NCBI GenBank assembly: GCA_917880885.1
Contig: OU862909.1
Location: forward strand, 34,532,405 to 34,596,404
Reading direction: 5' to 3'
Source of the DNA: Limnephilus marmoratus
Lineage: Eukaryota > Arthropoda > Insecta > Trichoptera > Limnephilidae
Length of the DNA stretch: 64,000 bases
The notes below the pieces were generated by a model, which saw only the letters and a list, made by a program, of their open reading frames with translations, ran no database searches and had not been told where the DNA came from. This document shows, in pieces, positions 46,601 through 55,003 of the stretch (position 1 is its first letter; every line of letters begins with the position of its first letter). The translations under genes were made by a program, and so were the position numbers.

Positions 46601-47900
46601 TTTTTTTGACATTGATGTGGTCGAGACAAGATTTACTCCTGCCCTGCTCACGAGTAGGGCTCATAATTGTCTGAATGAATCCATTTTCGGTTAGCAAACA
46701 TAAGTAATCGTTGGATTGGCGGTGATATTCGTTAATCGTATTGATGTTGAGGTCGCCTATAATTATTTGTTGTTCTATTTTTTTTGAGCTGTTAATAATT
46801 GATTGGAGTGAACTCAGAAAAGTGTCAATATTTTGAAAAGAGGGTGATCTGTAGATTGCAAAAATGCATAAGTTATTATTCAGTACAATTTTTAGGCAGT
46901 TGGCTTGTGATAAGAATATTTCCTCAACTTGACATTGAAGTCCGTCTTTGATGTAGACAACAATCCCGCTAGACTTATTTAGATATATGTTTGTGTGGTG
47001 TTCAGAGTAATTGAGAATGACTTTTGAGGTGTAATCTTTATTAAGCCAACATTCCGATAAAATTATAACATCAAATTGGTAATTGAATTGATTCAGAAAA
47101 ATTAAAAAGTCGTCAATATTAGAAATGCTTCTAATATTTTGGTGTATAATTTTAACGTTGTAAGCGCACCATTTGTAGTTATTTAGATTGTTCAGATTAT
47201 CAATGACATTCATGTTAAGATCTATACCGGAATCATTTCCGGTATCAAAATGTAATTGAATCATAAGTATGTGTTGGTTGTGTGTTGTATAGAAGTTGGT
47301 TCCCGAGTAAAATGTGATTAAATGCGAATAATCACTTTTTTACATTTTCCCTTCAGATGTTCGAAAATCTTGTAACAAATTGTAGGTATGTCTCATTTTG
47401 GGTTTTGATTTCTTTTTACTTTTCACTAGTCCTGTTTTGGATTTTTTGTTATTTGTTTAACTTTATTGACGTACGAAATTGTTTAAAAAATGGGCACGTG
47501 TCAAGTCGTTTAGCTGTAGAGAGATAATTTAATAAATTCTTAAGAAGAAAAGTAAACAGCAATAAAGCCGGTGATGAGCCCTGTGCCGCGCGGGCGAGGG
47601 GTGGGAGGGAGATGGGTGGGAGACAGGGGATGGGCGGAAGACAGGGGTGAGGGTAAAGGGGCGGGTGTTGTGATCTGTGAGGATGCGACTGCTCTCCCCC
47701 TGAATCGATACAGCTCGGGCATGTGTCGTTATGGGTGAACTGTTTAACACGTTGAATCAAATCAATTATTGATAATTGGAGGGTGTACGTCATACACAGT
47801 AAATACTGCCCAAAATATGAGAGAATTTTTTTCTAGCGATGGGTGCCAATCAGTGTTGCCAATTCAGCTTATTTAGAGCTAGAGTTAGCTCCAAAATGAG
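43695..47900 (-). mobile_element. Recent CR1/Jockey-like LINE
   Basis: Contains an intact ORF2 (44319-47264), a 3' UTR of about 600 bp, and a terminal ATAAATAAATAAAAAATAAA tail at 43718-43695. No ORF1 is found between 47265 and the next element, so the copy is either 5'-truncated before ORF1 or from a single-ORF family. The upstream boundary given is only a limit, since the true 5' end is not visible. Confidence 0.75.
44319..47264 (-). CDS. LINE ORF2: endonuclease and reverse transcriptase, 981 aa
   Basis: This protein nicks chromosomal DNA and copies the element's RNA at the nick (target-primed reverse transcription). Residues 38-242 form an APE-type endonuclease, with N43 (IIHQN), E71 (ILSECW), D171/N173 (IIGDLNIN) and D236/H237 (TISDHY) in place. 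Residues 310-400 are a basic linker (LTPWITPGLIKS). RT spans about 460-770, with NYRPISLL (538-545), QYGFRPG, the catalytic FLDLAKAFD (608-616), GVPQGSTLGPLLF and FADD (697-700). A tail of about 200 residues ends in SYLGPKMFNLIP and the C-terminus. Length is normal for CR1/Jockey-like ORF2. No frameshift or stop is present and all catalytic residues are intact. The methionine chosen is the first one, about 40 residues before the endonuclease. Confidence 0.95.
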   Translation of the reverse strand: MIQLHFDTGNDSGIDLNMNVIDNLNNLNNYKWCAYNVKIIHQNIRSISNIDDFLIFLNQFNYQFDVIILSECWLNKDYTSKVILNYSEHHTNIYLNKSSGIVVYIKDGLQCQVEEIFLSQANCLKIVLNNNLCIFAIYRSPSFQNIDTFLSSLQSIINSSKKIEQQIIIGDLNINTINEYHRQSNDYLCLLTENGFIQTIMSPTREQGRSKSCLDHINVKKINHVDSFVFHSTISDHYTIALCLKNKPPNPAKIKHIARINYNNLIEDLSSENWQNVLDQTDADSSMNEFITKLHSYISKHSSNKLIPHKQIKLTPWITPGLIKSINIRNQLHAKANRCPENIIVQAHYKKYRNLCKKLIKSAKENYFKKFIYDNNCTPKRLWEAFRNITKTKINKSSDIKSLNINNVNTSDPKIIANFANNYFTSVGVTLAKKILNNLNTTESDLAKLTISNFGHKLDNIRTTSNEVMKIIDELKSSNACGPDNISSILLKSIKSFIATPIAYISNLSFDSGKFPNHLKHSIIILLHKNGDKLQIHNYRPISLLNTVSKIIEKIVKNRLSHYLEKNNILSNRQYGFRPGLSTENAITNLTKFISNNIDRGRKCIALFLDLAKAFDTISHKILLKKLQRIGIQGQLLKWLSSYLENRSQRVNINNILSDPADINFGVPQGSTLGPLLFNIYINELCNSSFADHIITFADDTVLLFEGKNWNEVHNNSEIGINKVKEWLDNNLLTLNTDKTKFIRFSATQAGQPRETHRIIIHHCNDPNTCNCNTLEYVNSIKYLGIIVDKNLRWNEHIDAISTKVRKLTHLFMAIRNILSAKDLKLMYYAMCNSLLEYASLGWGGCTKSILDPLAKAQKSLLRVILKKPYRYPSNDLFREIGVLDVRQLFIRKVILYTKKYRHLFHSVEHYHDTRHAGRNPIVPLTTMTSLAQRQYSYLGPKMFNLIPVSWKLKSSSVMRKLVNDWILGLGRVESERMLFN

Positions 47901-47923
47901 ACGGCCAGCTCTAAAAGTAGTGG
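47265..47923. other. LINE upstream region and G-rich spacer
   Basis: No ORF1 is recognised. 47580-47690 is a G-rich purine tract like those inside the Helitrons. A hAT-like terminus CAGTGTTGCCAATTCAG begins at 47852, followed by AGCTAGAGTTAGCTCC words that reappear after the T2 insertion (48620-48655). Confidence 0.35.
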
Positions 47924-48618
47924 TTAAGGCGATCCAATAGTTCAGGACAAAATCGGATGAGTTTAAAAATACTTGAGAAAAATCTTTTGGAAACGTGGGA
48001 AAAGGTATTTGAGATTTTTTTACAGTTTGATTTCGTAAAGGCCTGTAAAAACATTAACTTTTTTTATGCATTGTTTATTGGAATAAAACGGAAATTTAAA
48101 ATTGATTTCACGGAACCAAGCGACGCGGAGTCTAACGTCTATTCCCCGCTCCGTCCGGTAGAGAACTGATTAAAAAATGGGTGTGGCTAGTATGTAGTCC
48201 TTGGGTGGACGGCATAGGATTCACTTTCAAAATCCAAATTTGTCGACTGCCAGCCGTATTGCAAAATAACAAAGCAAAAATGCATATTTTATTTTATTTT
48301 GAGAAGTTCGGGCGTAAATATCAATATTTTTTTGGTATTATCATAAAAGAAACGGAATTTGCCACATTAAACAATAAAACCATATCCAAAAAGGAGTTTA
48401 TAAATAGGAGAGTTTGGACTTGAAAGTGTTTTTTATAGACCTTATACTTTATTTTTTTCTAGGCTTATCAAAACACTTATCGCTTAGACCGATATTTTAA
48501 GGGCCAAGAAATGTTCTACACGCAGTATTTAATGGAAGCATCTATAATATTTCTAAGCGATCCAATTTTCAAAACAAAAACATATGATTTTGCATTATTT
48601 AGGCTGGCTTCATCTTAA
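47924..48618 (+). mobile_element. TTAA-bounded MITE family T2, copy 2
   Basis: TTAA at both ends (47924-47927, 48615-48618). The sequence parallels 42077-42779. It interrupts an older element containing GAGCTAGAGTTAGCTCC-like words. Confidence 0.8.
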
Positions 48619-48839
48619 GCTTCTTAGCTCGTTTTTCAGAAAATCTAGCTCCGGTTTTTTATACAAAGATTCACCAGTTTCCCTCTTGTACCACGAGTTT
48701 CTGAACACCGTGTATAAGGAATTATTCCCATCGAACAAAGGGGTAAATCTCACATCCTATCGTATTTAATTATTCAATCAACAAAATACATGGATTTTTC
48801 ACACACCTAAAAGATAAACCTTACTTTCACTTGTTTTTT

Positions 48840-49200
48840 TTTTTATTAATGTAGATATTATTTCTCGATCCTACATCTAGTGTTTTTCAGTTTTCATCGT
48901 TATTTTTATATATTTATTTTTTCTACATTTATTGTTTATTATCTTATCTTATCTGTATCTTTTATATATCACACAATATATAGACTGTGTTTAGATTATT
49001 TATCTAGTTCCTATCTCTGTAATATTAGGCAAAAAAGATAATAATTATTGACTTTTTATTTATTATTTGGGCATGATGTGAACATTTGTTATTGGGTTGT
49101 AACCTAATTATTATAATTTATTGTTTGTTTAATGCATTTAATGTTATTAACCTGTAAATGTTCCTAATAAAATAAAATAAAAAATAAAAATAAATAAACA
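48840..49200 (+). mobile_element. Probable LINE 3' UTR and tail
   Basis: AT-rich sequence ends CTAATAAAATAAAATAAA and similar A-rich repeats at 49165-49198. A LINE or SINE end is inferred from the tail only. Confidence 0.35.
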
Positions 49201-49647
49201 ATGAAACGTTTACCTTTTAAACAATATCAATAGGCAAAGAGCAAAACAAATTATCATCAACAATAACATCAAAGTATATACCCACTCACTAAAGTATTTA
49301 TTTGTATTTTATGACGGTTTTCCTAGTTCAGTATACTTAAAGGAGGTTAAGAACTAGACATCGATTTGACCGCATTTTTATAACCGAGATAAAAAATCCG
49401 TTTTTAGTGATAATAAAAGTAATGGCTCTCTTACATTAGAAGCGTTTCAAATATTACTTTTATGTACATAAATAATAATTGAAACCCACATTGTACACAC
49501 GTCTGAAAGGTCTCTGTACATAAATGTACATTGTAGGTACTTCGTATTCCCATTAATACTTTTAATACACTATTTAACGGGAGGTCGTTAAATAAAGCTG
49601 TTTTGAATCTCTCCAGGTGAACGTAATAGATTTCACGGAGTTTTTAC
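49201..49647. other. AT-rich, no gene seen
   Basis: No feature recognised. Confidence 0.35.
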
Positions 49648-50362
49648 TTAAGAGGGTATTACCAGAGAAAACCAGAAATATGTCATTTTCAAATCAGATT
49701 TTAGACGTATTGACTCTTTTCCACAAAAAATTATAAATGGATTTCGAAAGATTGTTCTTTTATCTAGCATTCGCATGTAATAAATTTCGAATTTTTAAAA
49801 TTTTTTTTAGTATAATAAGGTTATTCCATAGGTCGTTGGCAGATTTGTTAAATTTTCAAAAAAGATTTTGTATTATACCACACCCATTTCAAATAATATA
49901 ATCATGCAGTAAAATAAATCAATACATTATCTAGCAAACGCATGTTTTAGAATTTTAATTTTAGTTTCAATAAAATCATTAAAAAATATATACTACATGT
50001 GTTTCTTGACGAAAATTGGTCGATTTGTGTATTTATTTGCGCACTTACAAACTATTATATTTCAGATTTTTTTAACATTCTTATCAAATTTAGACATTAT
50101 TTAAAATGATAAATACTTATAATCAAAAAATAATTACAAAAAGTACATTATTTTAATAGTTTTATCATCACGCCTTTCAGCACTTTTGGATGAAGGTATC
50201 AATGAAAGCTAATTTGGATTGAAATAAATTCGATATTGAGGTATAATTTTAAAAAGCTGGTACGGAGAATAATTAATCTTTCTCATTGTAACCGCCCTGC
50301 ACGATCGTAAGAACAACTTTCAACGAAATGAGGATTTTCGTCCGCTGGTTAAACGCTCTTAA
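49648..50362 (-). mobile_element. TTAA-bounded MITE family T1, copy 3
   Basis: Reverse complement of 7805-8524, with TTAA at 49648-49651 and 50359-50362 and both termini intact. An open frame running out of its left terminus (50328 onward) is accidental. Confidence 0.85.
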
Positions 50363-51009
50363 CATAGAAATATTTTACTTAAGGAACGACATCTTTATTA
50401 CGACCCCACGGACCCACAAACTAAATGTCAAGAGGGTGATTATTTCTAGAAAGTTGTTAAAATGTGACGTCAACGGGCTAACCCCAACCCTTGCTGAGCT
50501 ATTTTTAAATCACGGCTCCATCATTATACTCTGCACTTTGAACTAAAACTACCTTGAAGATCTTGGAGCTAATGAGTAATAAGAAATAAGAACTGAACGC
50601 ATTCGTTTTAATTGGCAAAAAGTGCAGAGCTTTCTTCCCAGACGTTTAATTATTAGTTGTTGAGAACGTTACCAATGCCTTTGTTTGTTTGTTCTCTTCG
50701 CATTCATTAAACATTTCGCTCCATGTTACCTGAGAAGTTGAAAAATAATATGCACGAGTACGACGTATTTATTGCAGCTCGCTCGAGCTTGCTATAAACT
50801 TCTAGGGTTTATTATAATAACTTACAAATACGCGAAGTTCAATAACCTGGAAGGATTGCGGTCATGTTCCCTGTAGTCATTAGAAGCGAGCTGAAATACT
50901 ATGCTGGATGCTGGTGGTCTATGAACTTCGCACCATCAAAACTACGGAGACATAATGGAAAATATTAACAAAACCTTCCTCGTCAGGTACTCCAGGTACT
51001 CACCTGCGA
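50363..51009. other. No gene recognised
   Basis: Unassigned. No motif-bearing frame. Confidence 0.3.
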
Positions 51010-51235
51010 TTTAAGGGCCCGCAACCCGGATTTGTACCGATTTATTACATATTTCCCTTAAACACGGTAAGTTTTAAAGCTCTAAAAAAATATATGTTAT
51101 TCTTGAAGATAATATCTAGACTTTGCCCGCGCCGAAACGCAAATTATATAAAATTCCCTCGATAGAAAAAAATCGCAATGTGCTCTAAAAATTATTATTA
51201 ACACGTTTGTTTCAGTTATTTTACAAGTTATATGT
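51010..51235 (+). repeat. Dispersed repeat family H, copy 2
   Basis: Shares TATATGTTATTCTTGAAGAT, GCGCCGAAACG and CTCGATAGAAAAAAAT with 13975-14345. Confidence 0.6.
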
Positions 51236-51768
51236 ATGAAAAAAAACGATAGTTTGTTAAGTGTTGTGTCGTCCTAATTGAAATACTTAACGTCATTTTC
51301 TATCCATTTTTTCCGATTGTCATTTTATATTGAAATTCATCTTGATTCGATTCCATCGATGGACTCTTTCAGTTTTTTTTTATTTTTTAATTTTTATTTT
51401 TTATTAGGTTTGTCAACAGTGATTTACATCAAAACTTTCACAGATACAATTACACTAAACATGGTTGATGCTATCACTAATTAAAGACAAACACAACATT
51501 GATAATATAATACTTACATATACATTACATTCATTCACACAAACACATACTATACATTACAAAATAATAATTAACAAGTTTTACAAAGAACAAGTTTTTA
51601 GAATAAAGGAATAGGTTCATAAGTTTATAGAACAACGTAATAGGGAGCTTTAAAGCTTGTTAAGAGCTGAATTTAAATTATTACGTCTGTGTCGCATTTT
51701 ATCTTAATGTTTATACAAAAGATTTGTCTTTGTATCATTTTCTCTATGCTTTCACTAGAAACTACGAG
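51236..51768 (+). repeat. Dispersed repeat family J, interrupted copy
   Basis: Aligns to 20512-20735 at both ends (TCATCTTGATTCGATTCC; CGTCTGTGTCGCATTTTATC). About 310 bp of unrelated sequence sits in the middle. Confidence 0.7.
51369..51680 (-). mobile_element. Insertion in family J, probable LINE/SINE end
   Basis: Absent from the paralogous copy at 20512. On the minus strand it ends ATGTAAATCACTGTTGACAA...AATAAAAAATAAAAATTAAA, an A-rich tail. The body is AT-rich and non-coding. Confidence 0.55.
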
Positions 51769-52494
51769 GGTAGACTGAAGAGTAATGCACGCATGCTTGT
51801 ACAGCATGAACTAAATGACCTTTGGAAGCGCGCCAGGTGGAATATGGAAGTAACATTCTTTCCGTTTTAATTATAAAAGCGCACATTGGAAATCCACATT
51901 ATGAACTCAAGATATAAAGGAAATAATCTCGCTGAGCCGAAGCTAGTTGAAGAGCTGCCCTAGTAATCTTGATTATTCTTAATTATATCATTGATGACCC
52001 ATTTCTGTAATGAAATAACATACCACGCGTCATGACCTTTCAGGATACCATAGAACAGATGATTTTCTGTCACATGATAGCGTAGCAAAAGGAATGTTTC
52101 TGATAAAGACATCTATAATGTCCACATTTGGCAGGTCTATATTTATCTTATTTCCAGAGAATGCTATTCTACCTTACGTACATAAATAGAGTTTTCTGTA
52201 GGTGTAAAGAAAAGTAAATCCTTCAAAGTTTTTATTATATTTAACAAAGTTTTTAAAGAATATTCGATGGTACCTACCTACTTATTCCAAAATAATTTTG
52301 TTCATTTTGAGTCAATAGAAGGTAGTTACTAACCTTTTCCTGGAAACAGTTGACCGAATTTTCTGAAACAAGGAAAAAAACAATATTTTATATATTTTTG
52401 AGAAAAGTGTAATGAATAGCAATGACTGGGGAGAGTTAAAATCACAATGTTGTGGTTTTGTGTAGTAGCTTATTACCTACCGAGTTATTTTTAC
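51769..52494. other. No gene recognised
   Basis: Unassigned spacer. Confidence 0.3.
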
Positions 52495-52943
52495 ATTAGC
52501 TCCACACAGGAGGCTCTGAAGGAAAAAGGCTTGTGTCATCTTCGGGGATGCTATGTGGATGGTATTTATTGGGAAAGGAAGGAGAGCAAGTTATGAGAAG
52601 GAAAGGGTATGAAGGGTGGGAAGAAATCTGGGGGTCAATGTGTCCAGGAGTAACATATGAATCCATCCCTCCCACTGCCGGTGCAAGGCGATGGGTCAAA
52701 AGAGTCCGGACTGGAGAGTTCCAGTTTGGGTCTCCCTCAACCAGTCTCTCTCGATTCGGCCCGCCACGCAGTAGGTGGGCAAACGCATTCGCCGCCAAGA
52801 CCTAGACAACCCTCGTCCCACGAATCCGAGTACCCCTGCTAACTCACCATACGTAACGAATCACTTGGGGTGACCTGTGGCAGGGGGTTGATTATCCAAT
52901 AAATGTTTCCGGGGGCGGCGGTACCCACACCCGCCTCCCAGAA
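52495..52943 (+). mobile_element. SINE-like family D, longest copy
   Basis: Starts near CTCCACACAGGAGGCTCTGA and ends at GGCGGCGGTACCCACACCCG. It aligns end to end with the reverse complement of 15100-15515. Open frames on both strands reflect its GC content and are not conserved between copies. Confidence 0.7.
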
Positions 52944-53743
52944 TGATTATCTTTATCCCGAGTAACTTTATTCTAGGTTTGAACTTAGCATCTTGCACGC
53001 TTTGTTACAAAATTTGCACGAGTTATATGGTACCTTTCAAAACATGATTACTGATTACCTACCTAAGATTTTTTGGCAATAAAATTTTCAACTGCCAGCG
53101 AATTCAGATGTTTTCAAAGCACCGCTCACGACTTTTACACATAAAATAGAAGTACATATTCACTCCTCGTGTTTTTATTGTCAGATCGCCAGTTACAGAT
53201 TTATTTTCAAAAAAAGAAAAGAAAACGAGAATCTTTGAAGTACACTTGATAGGATCAAAATGTGGCCGTTCTGTAAAAGTTTCATAGCGCTAAAGAGTTT
53301 CGTCTGCAATTTATATTTTTTGAATTACAGTAGGTAAATAATGTGTTTAACGTTTGCACAATTTAGCTTTGCAGGTGGCACCCATTATATTTAATAAAAG
53401 ACTCGAATAGAAACCACAACCTTTTGAATCTAAGTAATAACAAATTAGTGGACAATTTTCACAGCGCCGTTCATTTTTTAAATTACGCTGACGTCGCTTT
53501 ACACATGTACATTTACAACTGAGCTTTTTAAGCAAAATTTGTCTTGTCCCACGGTATGGTGAGGAATCGACATAAACCGAGTGCTGGAGATCTGGACGAT
53601 CGATGAAACCCTATTTCAATACGAAATTTCAAAATCCGTCATATATGGTCAGTTATCAATATTTGCGAGCAGATTAATAAATTTTAGCGCGGCCTCCATC
53701 CATAGTATCTGATAAGTTTCGGTTAACTATCAGTATACATATA
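52944..53743. other. AT-rich, no gene seen
   Basis: No feature recognised. Confidence 0.3.
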
Positions 53744-53806
53744 CTAGCTGACCCGTAAAACGTTGTTCTGCCATATAAATTATTTCTATGTGTGGATGAA
53801 AGTTTT
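53744..53806 (-). mobile_element. Helitron 3' terminus (minus strand)
   Basis: On the minus strand the sequence ends ACGGGTCAGCTAG then T, with an imperfect 7-bp hairpin just before (GCAGAAC / GTTTTAC). The body would extend to the right through the 15-bp array, so the array may lie within this Helitron. Its 5' end is not identified. Confidence 0.55.
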
Positions 53807-54613
53807 GGATATTTTGTCGTAGGATATTTTGTCGGAGGATATTTTGTCGTAGGATATTTTATCGGAGGAAATTTTGTCGTAGAATATTTTGTCGGAGGAT
53901 ATTTTGTCAGAGGATATTTTGTCGTAGGATATTTTGTCGGAGGATATTTTGTCAGAGGATATTTTGTCAGAGGATATTTTGTCGTAGAATATTTTGTCGG
54001 AGGATATTTTGTCAGAGGATATTTTGTCAGAGGATATTTTGTCGTAGAATATTTTGTCGGAGGATATTTTGTCGTAGAATATTTTGTCGGAGGATATTTT
54101 GTCAGAGGATATTTTGTCGTAGGATATTTTGTCGGAGGATATTTTGTCAGAGGATATTTTGTCAGAGGATATTTTGTCGTAGAATATTTTGTCGGAGGAT
54201 ATTTTGTCGTAGAATATTTTGTCGGAGGATATTTTGTCAGAGGATATTTTGTCAGAGGATATTTTGTCGTAGAATATTTTGTCGGAGGATATTTTGTCAG
54301 AGGATATTTTGTCGTAGGATATTTTGTCGGAGGATATTTTGTCAGAGGATATTTTGTCAGAGGATATTTTGTCGTAGAATATTTTGTCGGAGGATATTTT
54401 GTCAGAGGATATTTTGTCGTAGGATATTTTGTCGGAGGATATTTTGTCAGAGGATATTTTGTCAGAGGATATTTTGTCGTAGGATATTTTGTCAGAGGAT
54501 ATTTTGTCGTAGAATATTTTGTCGGAGGATATTTTGTCAGAGGATATTTTGTCGTAGGATATTTTGTCGTAGGATATTTTGTCGGAGGATATTTTGTCGG
54601 GGAAATTTTGTCG
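53807..54613 (+). repeat. 15-bp minisatellite, about 54 units
   Basis: The unit is GGATATTTTGTC plus three variable bases (GGA, AGA, GTA). GAATATTTTGTC variants recur in a regular order, giving a higher-order period such as GGA-AGA-GTA-GGA-AGA-AGA-GTA(AAT). The right end TTTTGTCGCGGGATGAAAAG and CATTACCGT matches the terminus of the fold-back element at 31729. Because 15 is divisible by 3, both strands stay open. The YFV/TKYP repeat proteins so predicted are artefacts. Confidence 0.95.
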
Positions 54614-54667
54614 CGGGATGAAAAGCGCATTACCGTTTGCTCAACCAGATCCAATAGGACGACGGGC

Positions 54668-55003
54668 TTACGGCCGCTGTTCCCAATTCTACTAATCAAC
54701 TGCTAAGCCGAAACTAAGTCTTCCGGATGCGTGGATTACGCTCGACTGAGCAAAACGCGACAAACCTCGTGGTTATATTATATGATTAATTTAATAAAAC
54801 CTCGTGGCGTTAGCGCCACTCTGTTGACACTTTTTATAACTTTGCTTTGCTCAGTCGAGCTTAATCCAAGCGTCCAGCGATTAGGATTAAGATGAATTAA
54901 GCGATGCTTGTTGCGCAGTGGGGAGCAGTGTTGAGCGGCTCAACACTGCTCAACTTGAGCCTCTTAGAAGTTGATTAGTACGATTGGGAACAGCGGCCGT
55001 TAG
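54668..55003. mobile_element. Inverted-repeat element
   Basis: CTTACGGCCGCTGTTCCCAA at the left is inverted at the right (TTGGGAACAGCGGCCGTTAG). Further inside, GGATTACGCTCGACTGAGCA pairs with TGCTCAGTCGAGCTTAATCC. A related terminus occurs at 9788. No target duplication recognised. Confidence 0.7.
54923..54951. repeat. 29-nt perfect palindrome
   Basis: GAGCAGTGTTGAGC, one G, then its exact reverse complement. It lies in the right half of the inverted-repeat element. Confidence 0.9.

Noticed and set aside
52496..52842. Open frames of 60-100 codons on both strands
   Set aside because: Within SINE-like family D. The frames are not kept in the other copies.
53674..54706. Long open frames on both strands across the 15-bp array (YFV- and TKYP-repeat proteins)
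   Set aside because: The unit length is divisible by three and contains no stop on either strand, so long frames are automatic. There is no non-repetitive coding sequence, promoter or conserved domain.
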